DNA of 64,000 nucleotides from Takifugu bimaculatus. Its lineage: Eukaryota; Chordata; Actinopteri; Tetraodontiformes; Tetraodontidae. This document shows, piece after piece, positions 45,900 to 58,517 of this stretch; position 1 is the first letter of the stretch, and each line of letters opens with the position of its first letter. The stretch spans positions 62,001 to 126,000 of the forward strand of contig SWLE01000398.1 of assembly GCA_004026145.2 (NCBI GenBank). Reading direction: 5' to 3'. Made by a program: the position numbers and the translations under genes. The notes beneath the pieces were generated by a model. It ran no database searches and was not told where the DNA came from. It saw only the letters and a program-made list of their open reading frames with translations.

Positions 45900-46551
45900 A
45901 CCAGGGACGCATCCAGGGAGGTGAGTAAAAATACATATATTTTAATTTGCAGCAAAAACTATGGCCGGGATAGTTACATTTTCACTATCTATTTTCAGTA
46001 TCTGACTTCATTGAGGCCTCCTCAAATAGCATCCTGATATTACTCAACTGTAAATATACTAAGGGAGAAGTCAAGCACAAAGAGGGCTGTGCAACCATGG
46101 TTTAGTCTACAGAATATCCAGTTTTGCTTCTTTTGGCCCCCGATGCTTTTAAGATGAAACTTCAAATTCTATAACTTGTTAGTGCCTGAGAGATGTGCTG
46201 AGCCTCAGCTGTACACAGTGGCTAAGGGCAAAGGTCTGGGTGTTTTTTCCCCATTTTCCCCCGACACTTTCAAATGAGCTGCTGAAAGTATAGTATCTTT
46301 ATCAATGGTGTCCCAGTAAACATTCTGCCAGATTTCAGCACCCTCAGACGTTCCAAAGGCTAAAGGATGGCACAAATGTGAATGTGAGGCCTTCAGGTCA
46401 GCTGATTTTTTTTTTCTGATTTCTTCTGAATATATTTTATCTAGACAGATTAAAATGACAGGTTTATCATAAGGAGGTGCTGGACTAATATACAGCTCTG
46501 GGCAGGCTTTGTGTTCCCAGGGAGAAAACTTTATGTGTGTGTGTGTGTGTA
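45900..46551. other. Unique spacer ending in a TG repeat at the inner palindrome edge
   Basis: No gene recognised. A (TG)n run at about 46,532-46,550 lies directly at the inner breakpoint of the right arm. Confidence 0.5.
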
Positions 46552-47090
46552 ATACACATGGCAGGTGCTCCGTCTGTTGTCCAACCCACCAGTTTTTCCC
46601 GAGGCAGCTCCATCTCATTTCCACATCTTGGGACAACAATGGTGTTTCTGCTCAGGCTCCTGTTTCAAAAGAGTTGCCTTTTGTCTGGGCAAACGTGGTC
46701 ACAAACTTTAAGCATGCAGTGTTTGATGGAATCCCCCTCTGGAAATGGCCGGGCTGATTGAGCGATCTCTTCTGCCAGAATCAAACTGGCCTTGACAGCA
46801 GCCTCGCTTTGAGATTTGGCTTTTCTGAACAGAGCCTGTCCAGATTTGAGGCCTGGTTTTAATTCCTCAACCTTCTGTAGCTTTTGTTCCATGTCCATAT
46901 TCTTGTCTTTGTCCGCGTGTTTAGCTTCATGATGCCGTCTCAGATGATATTCTTTCATTACCGCCACCCTTTCTCCACTCAGAAGACACCCAGGTTTCCC
47001 AGCTGCCTCCGTGAACATGTGCTCCCACTCCCACCTTGTTTGAACCCCCGGTTCTCAGTGTCCACCTTCCGTTTTGCCATTTTATGGGGA
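46552..47090 (-). mobile_element. hAT transposase remnant (GTF2IRD2-like), right copy, truncated
   Basis: Minus-strand N-terminal half of the same hAT as at 22,640: GCLLSGERVAVMKEYHLRRH and LILAEEIAQSARPF. One zinc-finger cysteine is changed to Ser. About 165 nt present on the left (23,080-23,245) are deleted. The copy ends at the arm edge, inside the segment encoding the DGAPAMCG block. Confidence 0.8.
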
Positions 47091-47109
47091 TCTGAAAGTT
47101 AACGTTTGC

Positions 47110-49488
47110 TGTTATGCTAATGACTACTGATAAATAATTAAATGAAGCCACCTCCCGCTCAGACGGTCACTGTTGCATTGTGGGAAATGTAGTATTGGCC
47201 TATGTAAAACATCTGCAGCCTGTGGGCCGGTTCTAATAATAAATCAATATCATCCCGGGGGCCATAGAAAACCCTCGACCTTGACTCTGACATATGAGCT
47301 TTAAATGATTTCTTTTGACTCCCATTTATTTGGCTGTTTCGATATCATCTTTGCTAGTGTGTGTGTGCGCGCGCACGCTCTATGGAACTGGCATAAAGGA
47401 TGTTAAAATTAGTCTAAATTAAATAAAAATCCATCCATTCATCATTCCCAACAGGCGGTGTTTGATTAGAAACTCTTTCTGAACTCTGGTGCTCTGAAAC
47501 ATCTCCGCTTCCATTTTCAGCTGTTTTTATTCTCAATAACATCAAATCATCCATCCATCCAAATCGTGGTCCTGTTGGACCACCAAAGGACAAACACTTT
47601 CCATTTAGCACGGACAAAAAAACCCAAATCCTGTTTAGCAATGAAGCTGTGGGGAGAGTTTGAGGAGCGTTTTTGAGGAACACGCTGCCATATTGGGTCC
47701 AAGCTGCTGGGGTTTTTGTTGTTTCCAGGTGAATCGGTGGGCAGCGGCGTTACCGCCTGTCTCTGCCCCCCCCCCCCCCTCTCTCCCCGTGGTCGTGGTC
47801 ATGCCGGGCATCTTTACTGGTCCCGTCTTAAACAGGTTCTGTTGGGAACAGGTGTTCTCCAGAACTGTATTCCAGGCTGCTGTGCTGAAGGGCTGTTTTC
47901 AGTAGCAATAGAGCCAGAGTGTGCCTGCTCCATATGAACCCCCCCAGGCCGTGCTTTCCTCCTGGCTGAGCCATAATCAGCTCTGGATGGACTGGTTCAC
48001 GCTTGGACTGAGTCAAGATTTGATAGCTTGACTGATTCTTACAGTTTTGGATCAAACCCCCATCTGCTGATTCCAGGAGATCTTTAAAGGATCTCAGAGC
48101 TTCAGATTTATGAAGCCTGCTCAGCCCCCGGCAGCGCTGATGAAACCATTTCATTCCTTCAAAAAAGCAGAACATGAAGCTCCAGAAAAGGTTTTTGGAT
48201 CAAGTTTCCAACAGAACGAGGACAAGTGGGTAAAAGCGCCACTTTAAAGCCTCCACGCCTCAGAAAACATCCACCTTTAGGATGCCTGACTTTAGAGGAT
48301 CATCGGTTCGCTCCGAGCACAAGAACAAACATGTTTAACCTCAGTCCAAGAACATCTGACCTGAAATGATCAAAAACCTTCAGCGTAAAAAGATGGTGGA
48401 GAGAAAGCTGCTGGGAGGTTCTCAGAAGAGAAGTGGCATTAAAGCCAGCTGGAAGAGTCCAGCCTGCTTCCTGCTCCTCCAAACAGGCGTCTCCACACCA
48501 ACACTGAGGAACACGGGCTTCTGTTCTTCCTTCTTCTCTTCTGACTATTGTGTGTTTGATGAATGCAGCATCCACTCACTGCCCCCCCCCCCCCCCCCAT
48601 TTACACTGCTCCTGGTTTCACAATGCTCCTCAGACAGATGCAACCAGAGACACTGATGCCGTCAGACAATAAACCTGAGTGTTTTAGTGTCCGGTTATTA
48701 ACATGTTCCATGCTTTTCCTTCTGCAACAGTTCATCACACCTGCTCAGGGAAACCTCGGTGTAAAGGAGGTGAAGCCGTGCCTCAGTGACTCTACTTTGC
48801 TGTTTTAGAAACTAACAGTTATTAGATGAATATACATGCACATACGCGCACACGTGTGTATAAACACTTCATACACGCGTGTGCGTGGATGTAGACTGTT
48901 TAGTACTTTGGGTTCATAGACTTTTTAGTATTTTGCAGATACGTGTCTGTATATAAACCAGATCCTCCTGTAATAAAGAACTAAAGGCTGACTGTTGTCA
49001 CGTGACCTGTCTCCGTCTGTGTCCGATGATGGAACCTGCCTGAAACATCTGGTCCACAGAAAAAGCAAAACAGCTCACAGAACTGGCCCAGTTTAGTCCC
49101 AAAAATGACAATAAATAATGAAAATGTGTGACGCAGTAGAACAATGGACAAACTTTCTATTGGTCATTGACAGTTTCACTCATTTTCATCAGAATTCATC
49201 AAAAATATTTAAACCAACAAACTACACACAGAACCGCAAAGTTTAGAGCTTGAAGGGAGCGACAGGTGAAGATTTAAAGCTCAACGCAGCGGAAGAAGTT
49301 CCAAAAAGGAGAAATATCATGTGATGCTTTACCGCCACCCGGTGGACACGCGTGGAACTGCAGACAATAGTTAAACGCGCTCCGACACATTCTGACCTCT
49401 GCTGCTCCTCCTGGACTCCAGGGCTGCAGGAATATGCTGCTTTTACAAGTCTTTAAAATCTGTCAAGCATCATAAATCTTATTTATTT
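47110..49488. other. Right-arm sequence without recognised genes
   Basis: Counterpart of 20,240-22,640. A poly-C run of about 17 nt at 48,583-48,598 is the partner of the left poly-G. The AATAAA of the putative unknown transcript is kept near 48,973. Confidence 0.45.
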
Positions 49489-49494
49489 AACCAG

Positions 49495-49841
49495 GTTGAA
49501 TAATGGGGGACAATGGTGTCCGAAAAGCGTCTTTATTTTCAAGTGAACAAGAACAGTTCGGTCCGCGTTCACAGAGGCGGAGAGACCTCGAGAGAGTCCA
49601 AAACAAGTCCGCTAGGAAAACTCTCAAAAATAGTCAAGCCACAGAAGTCAGGGTTTGGCGATGAGGACGAAAACACTCCGCCGCTGGCGGACGGGAGTTC
49701 TGTCCTTAAATCTAACGGGAGATTGAAGAGAGACCGCAGGCGCGTGTGTCTGCGGGGCCAGCTGTGGCTGATGAGCGGCTCCTCCACGCCCCCTGCAGGT
49801 AGACACCCGCAACAACGGTCCCAGAAACTGGGAACCCAACA
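49495..49841 (-). mobile_element. Solo LTR-like insertion replacing part of the right NLR promoter
   Basis: On the minus strand it runs from TGTTGGGTTCCCAG and contains AATAAAGACGC near its 3' end. It is flanked by the 6-bp direct repeat aaccag at 49,489-49,494 and 49,842-49,847. The left arm has no such element. There, 165 bp of TATA-bearing sequence (20,076-20,240) occupies this place. The element lies in antisense orientation about 50 bp before the donor of the putative first NLR exon (49,898). The 124-codon ORF across it is LTR sequence. Confidence 0.72.
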
Positions 49842-50203
49842 AACCAGTTTTTCAAAGTATTCCTTTCAGACTAAGCAGGAAGACTGAAGACCGACAAGGT
49901 GAGTGGAAACGAAGAGCATTATTGAAAAGAATTGACAGTTGTGTTTGGAGATAAAATCAAGATTTGATTCAACTAGACTTCATATTTAGTTATAGCAGAA
50001 AACATCATTATACATTATAAATGAATGGGTCTTATTTAACTTTCTTATAGTCTGGCTTTAGTTATAGTTGAATAGTCTTTCTAAGTGAAGTTTAGTTTAT
50101 TTTTCTGCTCTTTGCTACTGATCCTAAAAGAACTTTAAACCCTCCCAGAATGCTTTAATGGTAGTAATATATACGCCATAAAGCTGTTGATTAGGTTTTA
50201 AAA

Positions 50204-50217
50204 GTGAAAGTGAAAGT
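50204..50217 (+). promoter_or_regulatory. ISRE/IRF-like motif upstream of the right NLR
   Basis: The sequence GTGAAAGTGAAAGT (GAAAnnGAAA core) lies about 480 bp before the NLR start codon, in a promoter-like unit. The left arm has GTTAAAGTGAAAGT, with the first core broken. Interferon control is a reasonable but untested idea for an NLR. Confidence 0.3.
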
Positions 50218-50698
50218 ATTCTGTTCAGACGAAGCAGGAAGAGCAACATTTTGTGACAGGTGAAAAGCTCTTAGAGTTATTAGAGTTGTTCAACTGTCCA
50301 GGTCACAGCTGGATATTTTGGTATTACCTGTCAAACAACATCTAATCGTGTGCAAATTAACATCTGTCAGCCGAACCAATTTAAGACAATAAACTTTAAA
50401 AATTACGTTTGCTCTGGAAAGAACTTTAGAGCACATTCAGTGCTGCAGGATGAGGGGCTGGAAAAGGTGCCAGTTCTTTTCTCACTGCAGGGAACAGTTA
50501 AAAAAAAGCAGCTTAAACTCTGAAAACATGAAAATTATACAGAGACATCATTGATTTATTGATTCAGTTGTTATTCAGAATGGATTAGAAATGTTCCTGT
50601 TTGATAAAAATGCAGTGAATTGGGATTATTTAACTCCAACCTCTACAGATTATTTACCTTCATCACAGTCTCATCATTATTTCTGATGTTTCCTCAGG

Positions 50699-53600
50699 AT
50701 GGACGAGGACAGAGCAGAGTCCACAGTGTCCAGCTGGGTGTCCCTGAAGAGTGACCGGTCCAAATATAGACTAATAGACTTCAGAAGTTCAGAGAAAATG
50801 TAAGAAAACTAAAGCGTGATGATGTGTTTGTGTGCCAGCTGTTAGTCCCATTAACAGCAGCAGGTTGTGAGTTTATTATTGGAGATGTTTAACACTTAAA
50901 CCTCAGACAGTCATATAGTTACAGACTTAATGTGAATATTGTTGATTAGAAACAAGAATCATGTTTAAACTGAAAGATGAATTCAGACATAAATGCTGGA
51001 ACAATATTGAGTCTTGATCAGGTTCTTTCATCCTATAAATCAAAGGACTAATAGAGATGTGTTTCATAGTGAGAGGGGGGAGCACATCCTATCAAACTGG
51101 GACCAGGCAGCTCCACCAGGAGAGTCCTCTTGTTCACAATCTGGAAGCAGATCTGGAGATGCTGAAATGAAGCCCAAACAAAGTAAAACTGTTCAATATG
51201 AGATTTAATTTGTGATGTCATGAATTTGTAGTTGTGTTGATGATTTATTATAGATGGAAATCATTGGTTTACTTATGTTCAGGAAGTGATCTGCAGGAGG
51301 TGATAGAAGGTCATAAGATCAGTCTGAAGAGAAGATGTGAACATGTGACTGAAGGAACTCATGAAGCAGGAAGTGGAACCCTGCTGAACAAGATCTACAC
51401 TGAGCTCTACATCACTGAGGGACAAAGTGAGGAGGTGGACACACAACATGAGGTGAGACAGCTTGAGATAACCTCCAAGAAGAACATCCAGGACACTCCA
51501 ATCAAGTGCCAGGACATCTTCAAAGTCTTATCTGAGCAACAGAGACACATCAGAGTGGTTCTGACCAATGGTGTCGCCGGCGTTGGAAAAACCTTCTCAG
51601 TGCAGAAGTTCAGTCTGGACTGGGCAGAAGGTTTGGAGAACCAAGACATCAGTCTGGTGCTTCCGCTCTCATGCAGGGAGCTGAACTTGATCAGAGATCA
51701 GCAGCACAGTCTTCTCTCACTGCTTCATGTTTTCCATCCAACATTACAGAAGATCAGAGCAGAAGATCTGACTGTCTGGAAACTTCTGTTCATCTTTGAT
51801 GGCCTGGATGAAAGCAGATTTTCACTGCGTTTCAACAACCGTCAGGTCATCTCTGATGTCACACGAGTATCGTCAGTTGACGAGCTCCTGGTGAACCTCA
51901 TCCAGGGGAACCTGCTTCCCTCAGCTCTCATCTGGATCACCTCCAGACCTGCAGCAGCCCATCAGATTCCTCCCTCGTGTGTTGACAGGATCACAGAAGT
52001 ACGAGGCTTCACTGACTCCCAGAAGGAGGAGTACTTCAGGAGGAGGTTCAGTGATGAAGATCTGTCCAAGAGAATCATCTCACACATCAAGGCCTCCAGG
52101 AGCCTCCACATCATGTGTCTGATCCCAGTTTTCTGCTGGATCACTGCTATAGTTCTGGAGGACATGATGACCAGAGACCAGAGAGGAGAGCTGCCCAAAA
52201 CCCTGACTGACCTCTACTCACACTTCCTGATGGTTCAGATAAAGAGGAAGAAGCAGAAGTATGGAGGACAGCAGAGACCAGAGGAACTGACTAAGGCTGA
52301 TAAAAAACTCTTTCTGAAGTTGGGTCGGCTGGCGTTTAAACATCTGGAGAAAGGAAACATCATGTTCTACTCAGAAGACGTGAAGCGATGTGGACTGGAC
52401 GTCTCCGAGGTGTTGGTGTACTCAGGAGTTTGTACAGAGATCTTCAAGAGAGAGAGTGTGATCTTCCAGAAATCAGTCTACTGCTTTGTTCATCTGAGCG
52501 TTCAGGAGTTTCTGGCTGCCGTCTACATGTTCCACTGTTACACCAGGAAAGACACAGCGGTTATAAGTCAGTTCCTAAAATATTCTAAACCAACCTGCTT
52601 TTCCAGGTTTGTTGGGTTGTTTCATAATGATCCAGTCACATCTCTTGATGACTTCCTCAGGAGAGCACTAATGAAATCTCTTGAAAGTGAAAATGGCCAC
52701 CTGGACTTGTTTGTTCGCTTCCTTCATGGTCTCTCTCTGGAGTCCAATCAGAGGATCTTGGGTGGACTGTTGGATCAGATGGAGAGCCACCCAGAAACCA
52801 TCCAGAAGGTCCTCAACAACCTGAAGGAGGAGAACAGTGATGAATTCTCCCCAGACAGAAGCATCAACATCTTCCACTGTCTGATGGAGATGAAGGATCA
52901 GTCAGTCCATCAGGAGATCCAAGAGTTCCTGAAGTCAGAGAAGAAATCAAAGAGGAGACTGTCAGAGATCCACTGTTCAGCTCTGGCCTACCTGCTGCAG
53001 ATGTCAGAGGAGGTTCTGGATGAGCTGAACCTGCGGCAGTACAAAACCTCAGGGGAGGGACGACGTCGCCTGATTCCAGCTGTGAGGAACTGCAGGAAGG
53101 CCAAGTAAGTAAAGACTTTTGGGGCCGGACATCGGCGTTTAAATCAAGCGAGTGGATCATGTCAGGTAGCAATACCCCCTCCAGTGGTCATTCCTTCAAT
53201 TCTTTATCTCCATTGCAGCGTCCATAAATTAAAAACAACAATTCATCCAGAAATGTTCAACACTGGCTGGATATAAGTTCAAAGGTCAATCCAGACAAAC
53301 CAACATAAGGCAGGAATAATAGGAGCCACAAGTTAACTGACTATCATGAAATTACTGTCATGTCATTAAATCACTTTTGTTTGTTTGTATACATCGTATT
53401 CTAACAACAGAAAAACACATTTTAACTAATGACTCGTGACTATTTTGCTTCATTTGTTCAACGTAAAAACAGCCGGCCTCGTTGGTTTAAATGGGTGTTT
53501 TAGGTCTTTGTGGCGGTTCCGTTTGGAGCCTTTATGTGACCCACAAAGTTGTTTGAGCCTTTCCACACCCGTTAGGTGGCAACTTCATCACTAGCAACAA

Positions 53601-56600
53601 AAGGTGCAGTGAAAATGATTTGAAGGGAAACAGGCAGATATAACAGAAGCTGAGGGCAATCGATGCAACCAGAGACTCTGATGTCATCGATCGGATCGCT
53701 GAATTAAGACTTGACGCACCATCGTACAAATTGGATGAAATGCAAAATATCCAAAGAACCGATAGACAGATAAAAAGATGCACGTTTCTTTAAACCATTT
53801 GCTATAATCATTTTAAATATTGAGTAATTATGAGCTGTTCTAAAATAAGACAAATGTTGAGAATAATTCAGTTGCATTTCAGATCCGATGGTCGTTCAAA
53901 CTGTTGCTCTACGGTGTTGAATTTAGCTTTTCCAGGAAATGAGCTACATTTGTGTTGAGGTAGATTCTCAGATAAGTTGATGAGAAATCCCAAAGTTTGA
54001 CTCACTATTTTTGTTTCATACACAACAGACTGCCTGATAGTTTTCTTTCAACGAGTCATTGGGAAGTTGTGGCCTCAGCAATGACGTCAAACCCTTCTCA
54101 TCTACGGGAGCTGAGCTTAAGAGAGAACAAAAGCCTGACAGATGCCGGAGTAAAGTTACTGTCTTCTGCAATGATGCATCCAAACTGCAGACTGGAGACG
54201 CTCAGGTCAGGAGGCCTCTGTTGGTCTTTTCTAAATTTCTTTACATTTTCTGCTTTTCTCTTCATTTTCAGATTTAGAAATGTGTTTTTATTTGCCCCAT
54301 TTATTCCTTTTCCAGGCTGTGGGACTGCAGGTTATCAGAGCTCAGCTGTGGCTCTCTGGCCTTGGTGCTGAGGTCCAATCCCTCCCATCTGAAGGTTCTG
54401 GACCTGAGTTGGAACCAGCTGAAGGGTCCAGCAGTGGAGCTGCTCTGTGGTACTCTCCAGGATCATCCCTGTGAGCTGGAGACTCTCAGGTCAGTCAGAG
54501 ATGATCCAGTACTTTCCCAGGTGTAACTAGTTAGACAATAAATGTTTACATGTTTGATCTTTGTTATAAACGTAGTGTTACAGTTCTCAGAAAAAAGACC
54601 ACACAGGACAGATTTGCAGTATTAAATTGGTTGTGGAAATCTGTCCCATGTGAGGATGGTCATCAATGACTAGAAAGGAAGTATCAGTTGTAGATTTGTC
54701 TTGTTTTATTTTAGGCTGGCCACAAAACCGCCCAAACATTCAGACCAATCAAAAATGGTTCTTCCTGTCTTTTAAAGATCAGAAGGAAAACTAGAAACCC
54801 CAAAAGAAAGCTGCTGCAGTGTGCCATGCCCCTTCTCTCCTGAGAAAAGCCATCCCAAAAAAGAGAAAAGCCCAAGTGTGAAGTGAGCACCCTGTTAAAC
54901 CTTGGTACCGAAAGCCTGCAGTCATTCTCATCTGAGGTGGCTTCATTCCAGCCAGAAGCCCAAACCTGCCTCCCTCTTAAAGGGGCAGCAGGTCAGTCCA
55001 ACCACAGAAACCTTCATGAACATCTGAAGCTTTCAGCATTGACAATTGTTGCACCTCACTTCCATTGGAGTCCAAATCAGAAGTCAACAAGTTGATTCTA
55101 CACTGATTCTACACAATGCAACCATTTTAAAAAGGTTTCCATCCATAAGTTTTCAAACATTTTTAGATAAATCTGTTTGTTCATCGCCTCCTTCTTTTGT
55201 AATGGTCATTAAAGAAAATGACCTTATTGGAGTTTTTCTCCTCACAAATATGACTTTCTATGAACGATGCAATAAATGCAGCTTGCAATCTAAGACAATA
55301 TGGAAGTATGTGTATATAATAGTAGTGGAAGTAGCTCATAAAATAATACATTTGCTCTTCTCATCTAATCTTTCTATGTTATTAAAGAAAAACCTGCTCT
55401 TAGTCAACAACATTTAACAGATCAGCCAAAAATCCTAATTTTATTCAATATGATATAAAACAGTAGAGAAGACTCTTTCTGCAGAGACACTGGTGGCAGG
55501 AATGCAGAAGTATCACCTGCTCAACTTGGAAGGTGGAGCAGAAACCACCAGCTGAGAAGGTCCTCAGCGAGAGGAAGTGGTGGAGAACCATGAAACTTGC
55601 TAAGCTCCACCTCAGCTCCAGAGACGGGCTGAGCTGGAGCTGTGGCACCAGGTATCGCCCAGAAGAGCCTCCAACAAACAAGCTCTTCTCTTGGGAGGAG
55701 AGGGCTTTGAATCTCAGCTCAGTGTGCTTGTCTCTAGTAGGTGGCAGCTGCACCTTTTCCTGAGGCTCCTTGTTGATGCCCTGAGGGGAATTGATGCTCC
55801 TGCAATGTTTTCTGGCAGCATTGAGCTTGCAGTGGGGCAATCAAACACACTGTGGGGTGGCTCTCTTTCCTTCTCTCATCTGGAGAACAAGTGACACCAG
55901 CTGCCAATCATTGTTGGAGAAATGTGCAGTCAGGGGAACGATGCGTCCAGACTATAGCCACCCTTCCAGCATCCAGCAGTGTCTAAAACCTTTGATTTGG
56001 TTTCACCAGAGAGTGTAGGGATTGCAGGGTCGCTGCAGCATCGCCCACAAGCTATCAGGAGTGGGTCGCTTTGTCCCAACTCCTGACAAGAGTTGAGTGC
56101 TATTGAGAAATGTGGTCTCACAAACTTGGAAGGTATTTTGACCCACACACACTTTACATACGCTGTAGATCTTGTCCAACCGCCCTGAAAGAACCCAAAA
56201 TAGGAACATACGGCAGATAAGCCGGTGCAGGACCAGAGGTTTGTTGCTTGTAAGCTGTGTTTTGCTCTGGTACATGTTGATTTTTATTTGTCTTCTCTCA
56301 AAATAATTGTTATTTTAGCCTAAGTGGCGTGCAGTTTATCAGAGACCAGCTGTGATTCTGTGGCCTCAGCTCTGAAGTCCAACCTCTCCCATCTGAGGGT
56401 TCTGGACCTGAGCTACAACAAGTTGCAGGATTCAGGAGTGAAGCGGCTCTGTTCTGGACTGGAGAGTCCAAACTGTAAACTGGAGAGGCTCAGGTCAGTC
56501 TTCATTTTTCTACCTATATACCAGCTGCTAAGATGGTGAAGTGAGGCTGTTCTCAACACTGCTGTGATGCACCACATTAAAAAAATTCCTTGGAATATCG

Positions 56601-57584
56601 TGAATTCAGGTCTGACCCAACTAAGAACTAACGTAGGTTTAGTACTGACGCAGATAACATGCAGACCTGCACCGTATAACCTTATCCCTGCATTTTTCAG
56701 ATTAGAATACTGCAGTTTATCAAAGATCAGCTGTGGCTCTCTGGCCTCGGCGCTGAGGTCCAATCCCTCCCATCTCAGAGAACTGGACCTGAGCTGCAAC
56801 AATCTGCTAGGATCCAGGAGTGAAGCTGCTCTGTGGTTTTCTCCAGGATCCAAACTGCCGACTGGAAACTCTGAGGTAAACACCATTCTCAAAAATGTCC
56901 ATTATTCCATCCGAGGGTCCTCACACTTTCTGAGTGTGTGTGTTGTGCCCAGTTCCTTCAGGAGGGAGGGCCACACGGGGACCACTTATTCATGATAAAT
57001 TGATTTAAGGACAATGAAAAAGCCGACAGATGGGAACCAAAATTAGACAAAACTAGGTGAGGGTGCCTGGTAGACACCAGCCAACGAGGAGGGAGATGGT
57101 GAGGGAGACAGGAAGTCATCTAAGACAGGTTGTGCCTTTAAAGATGAGCCACAGGTGAGATGGATCTCCATGATGAGATGGGAGGGAAAGAGGTGGGAGA
57201 ACCTGGGAAGAGTGAGGGCCAGAACAATATATATTCTCCTTTGGAACAGTGCAAACCTGAGAGGTTGGAATTGTGGTAATTACATATTACTATCATTTTT
57301 TAACCTGTAACTAAATTAAATATTTACAGATCATGCCTTTGATTAACCTTTCAGATGAATACTGGTTTCACTTATAACCTTATAAAAGTTTCCCTTCTTT
57401 ATTTAGATTAGAGCGCTGCAGGTTATCAGAGATCAGCTGTGGCTCTCTGGCCTCGGCGCTGAGGTCCAATCCCTCCCATCTCAGAGAACTGGACCTGAGT
57501 GGGAACCAGCTGCCGGATTCAGGAGTGAAGCTGCTGTCTGCTCTCGTAGAGAATCCACACTATGGGCTGGAGACATTGAGTTAG
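50699..57584 (+). pseudogene. Fish NLR immune receptor (FISNA-NACHT-LRR), right copy, LRR region frameshifted
   Basis: Paralogue of the left NLR. Exons: 50699-50799, 51046-51182, 51283-53104, 54029-54205, 54316-54489, 56319-56493, 56701-56875 and 57407-57584. The N-terminal exons and the 1.82-kb FISNA-NACHT exon are open, with Walker A GVAGVGKT and Walker B LLFIFDGLDE intact and a 42-nt in-frame insertion late in the exon. The exon at 56,319 is 175 nt instead of 174 and runs into TGA at 56,353-56,355, giving about 815 residues with only two complete LRR exons. The exon at 56,701 also has one extra base. Because all LRR exons share phase 2, skipping both would restore the frame. It has five LRR exons against seven on the left. 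The motif SCVSLKSD reads SSWVSLKSD. Either a decaying gene or one making a short-LRR receptor. Confidence 0.88.
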
Positions 57585-58517
57585 TAGCTGGTTGAAGCCA
57601 GTCAACTCCCGCTCATCTGCTGCATCACTCACTGACCACTGGTGAAGAACATCTGTGGAAACATCTGCCGTCTACTCCCTCCATAGATGAAGAATTCAGT
57701 TTTTAAAAAGCGGTGGTGGACTTTCAGGAGATCAGTCGATGGTCGACAAAGCAGAGTTAAATTAGTTCCTGGTATCACACAATGCATCTTTATAAAGTTC
57801 TAAATGGCTCCTCGGCCACTCTTATAAGCATGGAAACATTCTCTTAATTGTCTCTTCAAATGTCTGTATTATACGTTACTATTTTACATCATGCCTTCAG
57901 AATCTTTAGGGTTTAGTATTTACTGTCTCTGTGACATGGAGCATTGGAATATTTCAGCTGCAGCCAGCAAAAACCCATCAGAATGACGGCTATCGGTGGG
58001 AACCGCAGGTCATTTGACTTTAGTCAATCTGTTCAATGTTATAGGATTTATTGCAATCTAATAAAAACTATGAATAAATGTGGGAAATAGGAAATAAAAA
58101 GAAGCAAAATGACCAAATAAGATTCCCATGAATACTGTAAATTTAAAGATGTCAAGAATGGAATATCAGCTTAAATGGAATCAAACATAAAGTGAAAAGG
58201 CCTCCTTTAAGTTTACTGCAAAAACAAACACAAAATCAAGAGCGACACGCGCCAAAAACATCTCATTCTCTCTTCTGTCTCCACTCATTCTTTTATATTC
58301 TCTTAAGATAATGGGGACGGGGTCATGTGATAACAAAACAACCTAATTGGGGACTATATTTTTGTTGCAAGAACTTTGGCTCTTCAGAAGTTTCTATGTT
58401 GGCTTCCACAGATTGTGCATCCACTAGAAACTCAGTGTTTTTGAGGAACTACCAGGAGTGGCTGGAGTGGAGGCCAATGACGCTATAGCTACATATAGGT
58501 ACATATAGATCACCGTT

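Larger units (their letters stand above)
46552..58517 (-). repeat. Right arm of the large inverted repeat
   Basis: Reverse complement of 9,849-23,331. It lacks about 1.5 kb net relative to the left arm. Missing on the right: two LRR exon units, the left-only segment near 19 kb, and 165 bp of the hAT. Gained on the right: an LTR and a 42-nt in-frame insertion in the NACHT exon (residues CFSRFVGLFHNDPV). Confidence 0.9.

Noticed and set aside
49513..49887. 124-codon ORF upstream of the right NLR
   Set aside because: It lies almost wholly inside a solo LTR and is absent from the left arm.
1..58517. All duplications being assembly artefacts
   Set aside because: Not excluded, but less likely: arms differ by exon number, LTR insertions and frameshifts, and the direct copies differ by deletions with different flanks. 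Long reads are needed to settle it.
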